A DNA stretch of 58,622 nucleotides from Oscillibacter valericigenes (GCF_021531435.1 NZ_JAFBIS010000016.1:1-58622); one strand, 5' to 3'; shown: positions 27,218-34,454, counted from the stretch's first letter. The notes: generated by a model not told the origin, from the letters alone. A program made the numbers and translations.

Positions 27218-27290
27218 TCCAGCTTCCTTCTTTCCTTGTTTCATCCCAAGCCAGGATGGATTGGTCAAAATAGTGTAAACTTATATTTTT

Positions 27291-27319
27291 ATCATAGTCC
27301 AAATTGTAGAATTTGTCAA
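27291..27319 (-). promoter_or_regulatory. Promoter of the sulfatase/ABC operon
   Basis: On the minus strand TTGACA (27314-27319), 17-base spacer, TATGAT (27291-27296). Confidence 0.88.
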
Positions 27320-27341
27320 CCGAAATTGAAATTTGCCGGTA

Positions 27342-28151
27342 TCAGAGGAATTTATAGATATTATAGACATTGATGAAGATCATCAGGATCATCAGCGCGA
27401 TAAAGAGTTTGTCCACGGCGCGGCTGTCCAGTTTCCGGTTGACCGCCCGGCCGCAGATGCCGCCGCAAATGCCGCCGCCCACCATCAGGCACAGCATGCC
27501 GACGGAGAAAGCAGGCACGGAATGGGTGAGGATGCTGGCGGCGAGGCTGGCCAGCTGGGAGAAAAAGATGATGTACAGGGAATTTTCCGCCGCGGTCTTG
27601 GTGTCCATGGAAAAGGAGAAAAACAGCACCACCAGGTTGATGGGACCGCCGCCGATGCCCAGGAACGAGGACATGATGCCCAGGAAGAAGCCGATCACCG
27701 CGCAGCCGGCCGGGTTGGTCACCCGGTGGGTGGGGATGCGGCTTTTGAACAGGGTGTAGACCAGGGTGCCCAGGGTCACGACCAGCAGGCAGGTGGCCTG
27801 GACGGCGCCCACGCGGTTCGGATCGGCACTCATGCTCTTGATGAACTGGAACAGCTGCTTGCCCACAACGCCGCCCACCGCCGCGCCCAGGGCCATGGGC
27901 AGGCCGGTGGCGCGCTCAAATGCGGAGGCACCGCTGCGGCGGGACCGGAGCACCGAATAGGTGGTCATGGAAAGCACCGTGCACCCGGAGAGAAAGCTGA
28001 TGGTGGCCACGTCCATGATGCCGAAGGCATCCAGGGCGGGCTTGATGATAACGCCGCCGCCGATGCCGCAGATGGCGCCCGCCACGGAGGCGAGGAAACA
28101 GACCAGGAATACCAGAAGAATGACCATTTTTCCTTTCATCCTTTCAAGCAT
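27342..28151 (-). CDS. TauE/SafE-family sulfite/organosulfur exporter-like permease
   Basis: The 269-residue protein has eight hydrophobic segments and the two Gly-rich TauE motifs, ICGIGGGVIIKPAL near 30 and SSFLGIGGGPINL near 170. TauE/SafE members move sulfite, sulfoacetate or related anions. The start MLERMKGKM is the best of three close in-frame choices; a longer form would include low-quality Pro-rich sequence. It has its own promoter, between the sulfatase operon and the divergent maturase gene, so removal of sulfur by-products is a reasonable but unproven role. Confidence 0.9.
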   Translation of the reverse strand: MLERMKGKMVILLVFLVCFLASVAGAICGIGGGVIIKPALDAFGIMDVATISFLSGCTVLSMTTYSVLRSRRSGASAFERATGLPMALGAAVGGVVGKQLFQFIKSMSADPNRVGAVQATCLLVVTLGTLVYTLFKSRIPTHRVTNPAGCAVIGFFLGIMSSFLGIGGGPINLVVLFFSFSMDTKTAAENSLYIIFFSQLASLAASILTHSVPAFSVGMLCLMVGGGICGGICGRAVNRKLDSRAVDKLFIALMILMIFINVYNIYKFL

Positions 28152-28193
28152 GGCGAAGCGTCTTCCCCCATGCCCACAGAATTCGTTACATCC

Positions 28194-28222
28194 ATGGTAT
28201 CGGTGCGGCGGGGGAAAGTCAA
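28194..28222 (-). promoter_or_regulatory. Promoter of the TauE-like gene
   Basis: On the minus strand TTGACT (28217-28222), 17-base spacer, TACCAT (28194-28199). Confidence 0.65.
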
Positions 28223-28254
28223 GCGGAAATCTACCCAAGGGGGGCTTCTCTGTC

Positions 28255-28283
28255 TTGCCCTTCCGGGAAAAAGGGGGTATCAT
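28255..28283 (+). promoter_or_regulatory. Promoter of the sulfatase maturase gene
   Basis: TTGCCC (28255-28260), 17-base spacer, TATCAT (28278-28283). It is divergent from the TauE promoter with about 30 bases between the -35 boxes. Confidence 0.65.
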
Positions 28284-28330
28284 GGGAACAGTTCAGGCGG
28301 TCCGCCGCCGGGAATCCCAAGGAGGTGCCC

Positions 28331-29461
28331 ATGCCCCCCATCAGCCTGCTCATCAAACCGGCCTCCGGAAGCTGCAACATGCGCTGCCGGTACTGTTTTT
28401 ATACCGACGAGGCGGAAAACCGCGCCGTGGCCTCTATGGGCCGCATGACCCCGGAGGCCATGCGCCTCATCGCGGACAAGGCCCTCGCCTGGGCCGATGG
28501 GGACTGCACCTTTGCCTTCCAGGGCGGGGAGCCGTCTCTGGCGGGGCTGGATTTTTTCCGGGGCCTGACGGACTACGTGTCCGCCCACCCCAACCCCAGG
28601 GGCGTCCGGGTCCACTACGCCTTCCAGACCAACGGCTACGCCCTGGATGAGGCATGGGCCCAGTGGTTCGCCCAAAATAAGGTTTTGGTGGGCATCTCCC
28701 TGGACGGGCCCAAGGAGCTCCACGACCGCTACCGGGTGGACCGGGCGGGCAAGGGCACCTTCAACCGGGTGATGGCCTCCATCCGCCTGCTGGAGCGGCA
28801 CGGAGTGGACTTCAACATCCTGACGGTGGTCAGCGCCGCCAACGCCCGCCGGGGCCGGCAGGTATACGAGTTTTTCAAAAAGCAGGGGTTCCGCTACCAG
28901 CAGTACATCGAGTGCCTGGACCCCATCGGCCAGGCCCCCGGCGGCAATGAGTACTCCCTGACCCCGGAGCGGTACGGTGCCTTCCTCAAGGCCGTGTTCG
29001 ACGCCTGGTATCTGGACATGAAGGCCGGGCGGTATGTCTACAACCGCTATTTTGAAAACCTGATGATGCTCCTCTCCGGCCAGGCGCCGGAGAGCTGCAA
29101 CCTTCAGGGGGTCTGCGCCCCCCAGTGGGTCATCGAGGCGGACGGTAGCGTCTACCCCTGCGACTTCTACGCCCTGGACCGGTGGCGGCTGGGCAATATC
29201 CTGACGGACTCCTTCCCGGAGATGGAGCAGAAGCGGCAGGAACTGGGCTTCATCCAGTGGTCCCGCCGCCTGCCGGAGGAGTGCCGCGCCTGCCGGTATG
29301 TCATGCTCTGTCGCAACGGCTGCCGCCGCAACCGGGAACCGGTGACGGCGGATTCCACCGGGAAAAACTATTTCTGCGAAGCGTACCGGGAATTTCTGGA
29401 CTACGCCGCCCCCCGGCTGATGGAGGTCTATCAGCTGCTGCGGCGCAGAGCGGGTTTGTGA
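28331..29461 (+). CDS. Anaerobic sulfatase-maturating enzyme (radical SAM/SPASM)
   Basis: This enzyme oxidises the active-site Cys or Ser of sulfatases to formylglycine without oxygen. The 376-residue protein has the radical SAM motif CNMRCRYC (Cys15, 19, 22), FQGGEPSLAG and QTNGY. A C-terminal SPASM region binds two more clusters (CNLQGVCAPQW, VYPCDFY, CRACRYVMLCRNGCRRN). The ATG at 28331 is 5 bases after AAGGAGG. Its target is very likely the Cys-type sulfatase across the TauE gene. Confidence 0.95.
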   Translation: MPPISLLIKPASGSCNMRCRYCFYTDEAENRAVASMGRMTPEAMRLIADKALAWADGDCTFAFQGGEPSLAGLDFFRGLTDYVSAHPNPRGVRVHYAFQTNGYALDEAWAQWFAQNKVLVGISLDGPKELHDRYRVDRAGKGTFNRVMASIRLLERHGVDFNILTVVSAANARRGRQVYEFFKKQGFRYQQYIECLDPIGQAPGGNEYSLTPERYGAFLKAVFDAWYLDMKAGRYVYNRYFENLMMLLSGQAPESCNLQGVCAPQWVIEADGSVYPCDFYALDRWRLGNILTDSFPEMEQKRQELGFIQWSRRLPEECRACRYVMLCRNGCRRNREPVTADSTGKNYFCEAYREFLDYAAPRLMEVYQLLRRRAGL

Positions 29462-29519
29462 ATTCTGACGGTTTTTTGTCTGTTTTTTCTCCCGGTTTTG
29501 ATTTTTTTCTAAAAAACTA

Positions 29520-29548
29520 ATGACATAGCAGCGGCCGTGTGCTAAACT
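29520..29548 (+). promoter_or_regulatory. Promoter of the ROK-family gene
   Basis: ATGACA (29520-29525), 17-base spacer, TAAACT (29543-29548), followed by a leader of about 50 bases with TAGGAGGA. Confidence 0.65.
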
Positions 29549-29605
29549 AAAACCAGTGATAACGATATGTGACGCAGGAAACTATCTGATTTAGGAGGAC
29601 ATTCC

Positions 29606-30982
29606 ATGGAACGTTACGGTATTTCTGTTGACGTAAAAAACGTGCCTGTTCTGGACCCTGAATTTACCCCCATTCTGAAATTTAACCGTGCCTTTTTGAA
29701 GGACGCCGCCAAGCCGGTCTCCATCGCTGTCGAGCGTGCCGACGGCCAGATCGCCACCACCCACACCTTCATCCACGGCACGCCGGAAATGGCCGCCGCC
29801 GACCGCTACTACATCGACCGCCTGGTGAAGACCGAGCTGTGGATGAAGGGCGGCTTCAAGGTGTATGTGAGCGACCAGGGCATCTATGAGTACCTTCGCG
29901 GCGTGTACTGCGCCGGCGGAGAGCGGGCCTTTGACTGGGAATTCATGGCTGACGTCTTTGAGAAGCCCTTTGAGGTGGTCTATACCGAGGACATCCCCGA
30001 GACGCTGGACAAACCCGTCCCCATGGGCGGCCATCTGGAGGGCTGCCGCATCGGTTTTGACGCCGGCGGCTCCGACCGCAAGGTCTCCGCTGTCATCGAC
30101 GGCGAGACCGTCTTTTCCGAGGAGGTCGTGTGGCTTCCCAAAGTCAATCCCGACCCGGAGTACCACTACGAGGGCATTGTCTCCGCCCTGAAGTCCGCCG
30201 CCGCCCACATGCCCCGGGTGGACGCCGTGGGCGTCTCCTCCGCCGGCATCTACATCAACAACCGCACCATGAAGGCCTCCCTTTTCCTGAAGGTCCCCAA
30301 GGACCTGTATGAGGCCAAGGTGAAGGACATTTTCATCCGTGCCATCACCGACACCTTCGGCGACGTGCCCTACGCCGTGGCCAACGACGGCGACGTGTCC
30401 GCCCTGGCGGGCACCATGAGCCTGAACGACAACAACGTGCTGGGCATCGCCATGGGCACCAGCGAGGCCGTGGGCTACGTGGATGAAAACGGCCAGATCA
30501 CCGGCTGGCTCAACGAGCTGGCCTTCGTCCCCGTGGACGCCAACCCCGACGCCATGCTGGACGAGTGGTCCGGCGACATCGGCTGCGGCGTGAAGTATTT
30601 CTGTCAGGACGGCGTGAACAAGCTGGCGCCCCGGGCCGGCATCGAGCTGGATGAGAGCCTGTCCCCCGCCGAAAAGCTGAAGGTCACCCAGAAGCTGATG
30701 GAGGAGGGCGACCAGCGGGCCGCCAAGGTCTATGAGTCCATCGGCTGCTACCTGGGTCACACCCTGGCCTACTACTATGAGAAATACGGCTTCCGCTATG
30801 TGCTGCTGCTGGGCCGCGTGATGAGCGGCAAGGGCGGCGACCTGCTGCTGGAGAAGTGCCAGCAGGTATTGAACGACGAGTACCCCGAGGCCGCCGCCGG
30901 CTTCAAGCTGACCCTGCCCGACGAGAAGTTCCGTCGGGTGGGCCAGTCCATGGCCGCCGCCAGCCTGCCTGAGATGAAGTAA
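29606..30982 (+). CDS. ROK-family protein with N-terminal extension (sugar kinase-like)
   Basis: The 458-residue protein carries a ROK/ASKHA fold beginning near residue 148, with IGFDAGGSDRKVSAVIDGE (phosphate-1 loop), VDAVGVSSAGIYINN, ANDGDVSALAG and IAMGTSEAVGYV. About 145 residues precede it, including FIHGTPEMAAADRYYIDRLVKTELW, which is not part of ordinary ROK kinases. The usual ROK zinc motif CxCGxxGC is not visible. It is a single-gene transcript with strong codon bias for common codons, suggesting high expression. The substrate cannot be named. Confidence 0.8.
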   Translation: MERYGISVDVKNVPVLDPEFTPILKFNRAFLKDAAKPVSIAVERADGQIATTHTFIHGTPEMAAADRYYIDRLVKTELWMKGGFKVYVSDQGIYEYLRGVYCAGGERAFDWEFMADVFEKPFEVVYTEDIPETLDKPVPMGGHLEGCRIGFDAGGSDRKVSAVIDGETVFSEEVVWLPKVNPDPEYHYEGIVSALKSAAAHMPRVDAVGVSSAGIYINNRTMKASLFLKVPKDLYEAKVKDIFIRAITDTFGDVPYAVANDGDVSALAGTMSLNDNNVLGIAMGTSEAVGYVDENGQITGWLNELAFVPVDANPDAMLDEWSGDIGCGVKYFCQDGVNKLAPRAGIELDESLSPAEKLKVTQKLMEEGDQRAAKVYESIGCYLGHTLAYYYEKYGFRYVLLLGRVMSGKGGDLLLEKCQQVLNDEYPEAAAGFKLTLPDEKFRRVGQSMAAASLPEMK

Positions 30983-30992
30983 GCTGAACGCC

Positions 30993-31045
30993 AATCCCCC
31001 CGGCTGACGGGAACAGTCTGTTCCCGTCAGCCGGGGGGATTTTTA
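30993..31045 (+). terminator. Strong terminator after the ROK-family gene
   Basis: A perfect stem of about 21 bp (30993-31013 with 31021-31041) and a 7-base loop, ending in a T run. Confidence 0.92.
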
Positions 31046-31141
31046 TGGCCGGGGCACATATTTTTCACAGATAAATCAGAATGCGCTGCGCCTGCGGGCT
31101 CTCCCTGGTGACGGCGGAGGCCGTCGCCCAAAGCCAACCGC

Positions 31142-31216
31142 GAATCCAGCGAAGCACCCGCAAGGGGTACGCCGCATCCGTAAGGCGGCAAAGCCGCCAA
31201 CGGCTGCGCAGCGAAT
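31142..31216 (-). repeat. 75-bp repeat, copy 1 (tRNA-Lys side)
   Basis: Read on the minus strand, this segment is identical over 75 of 75 bases to 32939-33013 on the plus strand. It is made of nested short palindromes (GGCGGCTTTGCCGCC and others). It lies beyond the 93-bp module that follows tRNA-Lys. Positions 31046-31141 hold a further GACGGC/GCCGTC hairpin and nothing else recognisable. Confidence 0.9.
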
Positions 31217-31223
31217 TGCGGTT

Positions 31224-31316
31224 GGAAAGGAGGAGCAAGGGAGCGGGCGGATGACGTTCTTTTGTTCCAAGGGAATAAAAGAACGTCGGAGCAAAGCGGA
31301 CTTTGCTCCGACGTGG
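31224..31316 (-). repeat. 93-bp tRNA-trailer module, copy 1 (tRNA-Lys)
   Basis: On the minus strand it begins with the CCA end of tRNA-Lys and matches 32731-32823 after tRNA-Ser at 89 of 93 positions without gaps. It has a 14-bp hairpin ACGTCGGAGCAAAG/CTTTGCTCCGACGT whose first base is the A of CCA, followed by TTCTTTT, so it works as a terminator. A second overlapping hairpin pairs ACGTTCTTTT with AAAAGAACGT. Confidence 0.92.
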
Positions 31317-31389
31317 TGACCCGGCGGGGATTCGAACCCCGGACCCACTGCTTAAAAGGCAGTTGCTCTGCCGACTGAGCTACCGGATC
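31314..31389 (-). tRNA. tRNA-Lys (UUU)
   Basis: A full cloverleaf with acceptor GATCCGG/CCGGGTC, D-arm AGCTCAGTCGGCAGAGC, anticodon TTT in the loop of ACTGCCTTTTAAGCAGT, T-arm GGGGTTCGAATCCCC and encoded CCA. It is the last gene of the five-tRNA operon. Confidence 0.97.
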
Positions 31390-31431
31390 ATGCTTTCATT
31401 TAATTTTAAACGCCGGCGGCGTGGATCGGCT

Positions 31432-31506
31432 TGGCTGGGACGGCTGGACTCGAACCAGCGGATGAGGGAGTCAAAGTCCCTTGCCTTACCACTTGGCGAC
31501 GCCCCA
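31432..31506 (-). tRNA. tRNA-Gln (UUG)
   Basis: The acceptor is TGGGGCG/CGTCCCA, with the U1-A72 pair usual for bacterial tRNA-Gln. The anticodon is TTG in GGGACTTTGACTCCC, the T-arm is CTGGTTCGAGTCCAG, and CCA is encoded. Confidence 0.96.
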
Positions 31507-31555
31507 ATGTGGAAAGAAAGAGGGGACCGGGATAGCCCCGATCCCCTTCTTTGTC

Positions 31556-31632
31556 TGGGGTGGGTGATGGGACTCGAACCCACAACACCTGGAACCACAA
31601 TCCAGTGCTCTGCCAATTGAACTACACCCACC
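31556..31632 (-). tRNA. tRNA-His (GUG)
   Basis: Acceptor GTGGGTG/CACCCAC with the extra G at -1 opposite C73, the identity mark of tRNA-His. Anticodon GTG in the loop of CTGGATTGTGGTTCCAG, and CCA is encoded. Confidence 0.97.
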
Positions 31633-31688
31633 ACATCTCAACGATGCGGAATGATTCTATTCACCGACGTTCGCTTCATAAGGAGAGC

Positions 31689-31765
31689 TGGTACGCCAGA
31701 AGGGACTCGAACCCCTGGCCTACTGCTTAGAAGGCAGTTGCTCTATCCAGCTGAGCTACTGGCGC
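31689..31765 (-). tRNA. tRNA-Arg (UCU)
   Basis: Acceptor GCGCCAG/CTGGCGT with a G1-U72 pair. Anticodon TCT in ACTGCCTTCTAAGCAGT, T-arm AGGGGTTCGAGTCCCTT, and CCA is encoded. Confidence 0.96.
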
Positions 31766-31770
31766 GTTTA

Positions 31771-31845
31771 TGGAGCAGGTGACGAGAATCGAACTCGCAT
31801 CCCCAGCTTGGAAGGCTGGTGCCCTGACCATTGTGCTACACCTGC
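31771..31845 (-). tRNA. tRNA-Gly (UCC)
   Basis: Acceptor GCAGGTG/CACCTGC, anticodon TCC in CCAGCCTTCCAAGCTGG, T-arm GCGAGTTCGATTCTCGT, and CCA is encoded. It is the first gene of the operon, only 5 bases from tRNA-Arg. Confidence 0.97.
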
Positions 31846-31877
31846 GTTCGCCCTCCCTGGAAATCGTCAGCTTTGAT

Positions 31878-31906
31878 ATATTAGCATGAAAAATTTGCTG
31901 TGTCAA
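31878..31906 (-). promoter_or_regulatory. Promoter of the tRNA operon
   Basis: On the minus strand TTGACA (31901-31906), 17-base spacer, TAATAT (31878-31883). It drives Gly-Arg-His-Gln-Lys. Confidence 0.88.
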
Positions 31907-31944
31907 GCGGAAAGCTGATTTTATTTGTACTTTTGCGAAAATCC

Positions 31945-32550
31945 TCAGAAGCAGAGGGCCAGAAATGCCCGCAGAAGCCTTCCGCCCAGCTCTCCCGGCA
32001 GCCGTTCCGGGTGCCACTGGACGCCCCAGACAGGAAGGCAGTCGTGGCACACTGCCTCGACCGCGCCGTCCTCCGCCCACTGGACGGCCCGCAGGCCCCG
32101 GCCCGGAGCGTCTGCCGCCTGGTGGTGGGCGCTGTTCACCCGGCAGAGGGGGCCGCAGACCGCCAGCAGCGGCGAGCGGGCCGTGCGGACCGTGTGAAAG
32201 CTGTCATGGCCGTCCACGGCGCTGTGGCCCGGCAGGTCCTGGCACAGCGTTCCGCCGAAAAACACATTGATGACCTGGATGCCCCGGCAGATGCCCAGCA
32301 CCGGCTTCCCGGCGGCGGTGAACCGCTCCAGCAGCATCAGCTCCGCTGTGTCCCGCTCCGGCTCCAGCCCCCGGGAGGCCGTGTTGCTCTGGCCGTACCG
32401 CCAGGGCTCCATATCCCCGCCGCCGGGCAGCAGCAGGGCGTCACAGCCCTCCGGCGTTCCGCCGAAGCGCACCGTTCCCCCGGCGGCCTCCACCGCCCGC
32501 CGGTAATTTTCGTACCGTGTCGCCTCGCCCCAGATGTATACCGTTGCCAT
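31945..32550 (-). CDS. Class I glutamine amidotransferase / gamma-glutamyl hydrolase-like (peptidase C26)
   Basis: The 201-residue protein has the amidotransferase fold with oxyanion motif LLLPGGGDMEPWRYGQ, nucleophile GICRGIQVINVFFGG (Cys88), and the His/Glu pair GVQWHPERL near 180. This is the PuuD-like group, which hydrolyses gamma-glutamyl compounds. I start at MATVYIWGE, six bases after GGAGGG; the ATG directly against that site is too close. It is about 40-50 residues shorter than PuuD. No polyamine genes are nearby, so the substrate is open. Confidence 0.88.
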   Translation of the reverse strand: MATVYIWGEATRYENYRRAVEAAGGTVRFGGTPEGCDALLLPGGGDMEPWRYGQSNTASRGLEPERDTAELMLLERFTAAGKPVLGICRGIQVINVFFGGTLCQDLPGHSAVDGHDSFHTVRTARSPLLAVCGPLCRVNSAHHQAADAPGRGLRAVQWAEDGAVEAVCHDCLPVWGVQWHPERLPGELGGRLLRAFLALCF

Positions 32551-32596
32551 ACGCATCCCTCCACGGTATTTTATGCCGCCGCAGAGCGGTTTACTC

Positions 32597-32625
32597 TTGC
32601 AAGCTTGGCCGAAATATGGCATAAT
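32597..32625 (+). promoter_or_regulatory. Promoter of tRNA-Ser
   Basis: TTGCAA (32597-32602), 17-base spacer, CATAAT (32620-32625), 19 bases before the tRNA. Confidence 0.75.
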
Positions 32626-32644
32626 GGCCGTTAGACACCGATAC

Positions 32645-32733
32645 GCAGCGGTATCGAAGTGGTCGTAACGAGCTTGACTCGAAATCAAGTTGTCCGCAAG
32701 GGCACGTGGGTTCGAATCCCACCCGCTGCGCCA
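32645..32733 (+). tRNA. tRNA-Ser (CGA)
   Basis: Acceptor GCAGCGG/CCGCTGC with discriminator G, a long variable arm typical of tRNA-Ser, anticodon CGA in CTTGACTCGAAATCAAG, T-arm GTGGGTTCGAATCCCAC and encoded CCA at 32731-32733. Confidence 0.96.
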
Positions 32734-32823
32734 CGTCGGAGCAAAGTCCGCTTTGCTCCGACGTTCTTTTATTCCTGCGGAACAAAAGAACGTCATCCGC
32801 CCGCTCCCTTACTCCTCCTTTCC
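32731..32823 (+). repeat. 93-bp tRNA-trailer module, copy 2 (tRNA-Ser)
   Basis: This is the counterpart of 31224-31316, starting with the CCA of tRNA-Ser. Differences are three bases in the loop of the second hairpin and one base near the end. The first hairpin (32733-32746 with 32751-32764) plus TTCTTTT should terminate tRNA-Ser transcription. Confidence 0.92.
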
Positions 32824-33061
32824 GAATCGAACCCGCTGCGCTGGGCTTCGATTCGGGTCGGGAAACGAAAATATCCAAATTGGAGCCTCTTGCCAACTCA
32901 TCGTGCGCTCATTCTGCTGCTCCTCGCTTCCGAACCGGATTCGCTGCGCAGCCGTTGGCGGCTTTGCCGCCTTACGGATGCGGCGTACCCCTTGCGGGTG
33001 CTTCGCTGGATTCCGGTTCGGGTTGGGAAACGAAAATATCCGGAATAGAACCTCTTGCCAA
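32824..33061 (+). repeat. Two tandem palindromic units with a 41-bp shared tail; contains the 75-bp repeat copy 2
   Basis: Unit A (about 32822-32896) is a hairpin, CCGAATCGAA/TTCGATTCGG, followed by the tail GGTCGGGAAACGAAAATATC... ending CTCTTGCCAA. Unit B (about 32928-33061) has the same ends, but its middle carries the 75-bp segment 32939-33013 that is identical to 31142-31216 in inverted orientation. The tails at 32856-32896 and 33021-33061 align over 41 bases with about seven differences. No gene is visible in 32734-33110. Confidence 0.8.
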
Positions 33062-33099
33062 AAGAAGGAGACAGGCAGAGCCTGTCTCCTTCTTTTGGC
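33057..33099. terminator. Bidirectional 20-bp terminator hairpin
   Basis: A perfect 20-bp stem (33057-33076 with 33080-33099), 3-base loop and T-rich arms. It ends the minus-strand hexapeptide gene and would block readthrough from tRNA-Ser. Confidence 0.88.
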
Positions 33100-33110
33100 G
33101 CTTAACCGTT

Positions 33111-33773
33111 TTACTTGCGGGTAACGATGTCATTTTGTGCCTTAAAGATGCTGTCTGCCGGGATAGCGCCCCGGACGGAGGAGGTGGGATAGACGCTGGT
33201 GTTCCGGCCGATGACCGTGCCGGGGTTCAGCACGCTGTTGCAGCCCACCTCCACATGGTCGCCCAGGATGGCGCCGAACTTCTTCCGTCCCGTCTCGATG
33301 CGCTCCACGCCGTTCTTTACCACCACCAGGGTCTTGTCGGACTTCACGTTGGAGGTGATGGAGCCGGCACCCATGTGGCTCTTATAGCCCAGGATGGAGT
33401 CGCCCACATAGTTATAATGGGGCGTCTGGACATTGTCGAAGAGGATGACGTTCTTCAGCTCCACAGAGTTGCCCACCACGCAGTTCGCCCCCACCAGAGC
33501 GCTGCCCCGGATGAAGGCGCAGTGGCGGACCTCCGTCTCCGGCCCGATGATGCAGGGTGCGCCCAGATAGGCAGAGGGAAACACCTTGGCGGTCTTATGC
33601 ACCCAGACGTTGGGAGCGGGCTGGTCATACTCGCCGGCAGGCAGGGTGGGACCTAGGGCCAGGATGAAGTCCTTGATGCCGTCCAGGGCCTGCCAGGGAT
33701 ATTCAAATTGCGCCAGATAGTCCCCCGCCAGGGTGTGGGACAGGTCCAGCAGTTCAGAAACTGTCAGTTTCAT
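33111..33773 (-). CDS. Left-handed beta-helix acetyltransferase-like protein (GlmU C-terminal type)
   Basis: The 220-residue protein consists of hexapeptide repeats: VWVHKTAKVFPSAYLGAPCIIGPETEVRHCAFIRGSALVGANCVVGNSVELKNVILFD and again GAILGDHVEVGCNSVLNPGTVIGRNTSVYPTSSV. This resembles the acetyltransferase half of GlmU (GlcN-1-P acetylation), but the N-terminal uridylyltransferase domain is absent. A GlmU-like motif, YVGDSILGYKSHMGAGSI, is present. The start ATG follows GGAGTG. It is likely a nucleotide-sugar acetyltransferase, with the exact substrate uncertain. Confidence 0.85.
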   Translation of the reverse strand: MKLTVSELLDLSHTLAGDYLAQFEYPWQALDGIKDFILALGPTLPAGEYDQPAPNVWVHKTAKVFPSAYLGAPCIIGPETEVRHCAFIRGSALVGANCVVGNSVELKNVILFDNVQTPHYNYVGDSILGYKSHMGAGSITSNVKSDKTLVVVKNGVERIETGRKKFGAILGDHVEVGCNSVLNPGTVIGRNTSVYPTSSVRGAIPADSIFKAQNDIVTRK

Positions 33774-33808
33774 AGCGGTTCACTCCTGTTTTGTGATTTC
33801 AAGTCCGC

Positions 33809-33837
33809 ATTATATACCACCTCTGCAGCAGTTGCAA
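33809..33837 (-). promoter_or_regulatory. Promoter of the beta-helix gene
   Basis: On the minus strand TTGCAA (33832-33837), 17-base spacer, TATAAT (33809-33814). Confidence 0.82.
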
Positions 33838-33846
33838 GATTTTGCG

Positions 33847-33875
33847 TTGCTTTTTCCCGGCTGAAACGCTACAAT
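33847..33875 (+). promoter_or_regulatory. Promoter of the phosphodiesterase gene
   Basis: TTGCTT (33847-33852), 17-base spacer, TACAAT (33870-33875). It is divergent from the preceding promoter with 9 bases between the -35 boxes. Confidence 0.72.
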
Positions 33876-33908
33876 GATGGGGAATCGATTTTCAAAGGAG
33901 AATTCCCC

Positions 33909-34451
33909 ATGAAACTGCTCATCGCATCCGACCTCCACGGCTCCGCCCACTACTGCCGCTTGCTGCTGGACGCCTTCCGGCGGGAGGAGGCCGAGCGGCT
34001 GGTGCTGCTGGGTGACCTGCTGTACCACGGCCCCCGGAACCCTCTGCCGGAGGAATACGACACCATGGCCGTCACCGCCATGCTCAACGGCGCGGCCGAC
34101 CAACTGTTCTGTGTCCGGGGCAACTGCGACTCCGAGGTGGACCAAATGGTGCTCCGCTTCCCCATGCTGGCGGATTCCGTCCTGCTGTACGCCGGCAGGA
34201 AGACCATCTTTGCCACCCATGGCCATCTCCACGGGCCGGACGCTCCCCCGCCCCTGAAGCAGGGCGATTTCCTGCTCTGCGGCCACACCCATCTGCCGGT
34301 GCGTCGGGACTGCGGCACTTTCACCTATCTGAACCCCGGCTCCCTGTCCCTGCCCAAGGAGGGCACCCCCCACAGCTACATGACGCTGGAGGACGGCGTG
34401 TTCACCTGGCACGATTTGGTGACGGGAGAGGCGTTTGAACCGCTTAATTAA
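33909..34451 (+). CDS. yfcE: YfcE-type metallophosphodiesterase
   Basis: YfcE/MJ0936-type enzymes are Mn2+ phosphodiesterases with unsettled natural substrates. The 180-residue protein has the metal motifs IASDLHG, LLGDLLYHGP, VRGNCDSEV, ATHGHLHG and CGHTHLPV, and LNPGSLSLPKEG. The ATG at 33909 follows AAAGGAG. A second, shorter relative lies at 36.6 kb. It is a single-gene transcript ending at a terminator. Confidence 0.92.
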   Translation: MKLLIASDLHGSAHYCRLLLDAFRREEAERLVLLGDLLYHGPRNPLPEEYDTMAVTAMLNGAADQLFCVRGNCDSEVDQMVLRFPMLADSVLLYAGRKTIFATHGHLHGPDAPPPLKQGDFLLCGHTHLPVRRDCGTFTYLNPGSLSLPKEGTPHSYMTLEDGVFTWHDLVTGEAFEPLN

Positions 34452-34454
34452 ACG

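Noticed and set aside
31314..31845. Anticodon-arm similarity of tRNA-Lys and tRNA-Arg as a recent duplication
   Set aside because: Only the anticodon stem and loop agree; acceptor, D and T arms differ, as is common for unrelated tRNAs.
31076..33060. The repeated tRNA-flanking DNA as part of a single large mobile element
   Set aside because: No transposase or integrase lies between the inverted modules, the enclosed genes look chromosomal, and the modules are tied to tRNA ends rather than to the segment's borders.
32856..33061. CRISPR array in the tandem repeats after tRNA-Ser
   Set aside because: There are only two units, of different lengths, internally palindromic over most of their length, and sharing core sequence with the tRNA-Lys side. 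This is an interspersed palindromic repeat, not repeat-spacer structure.
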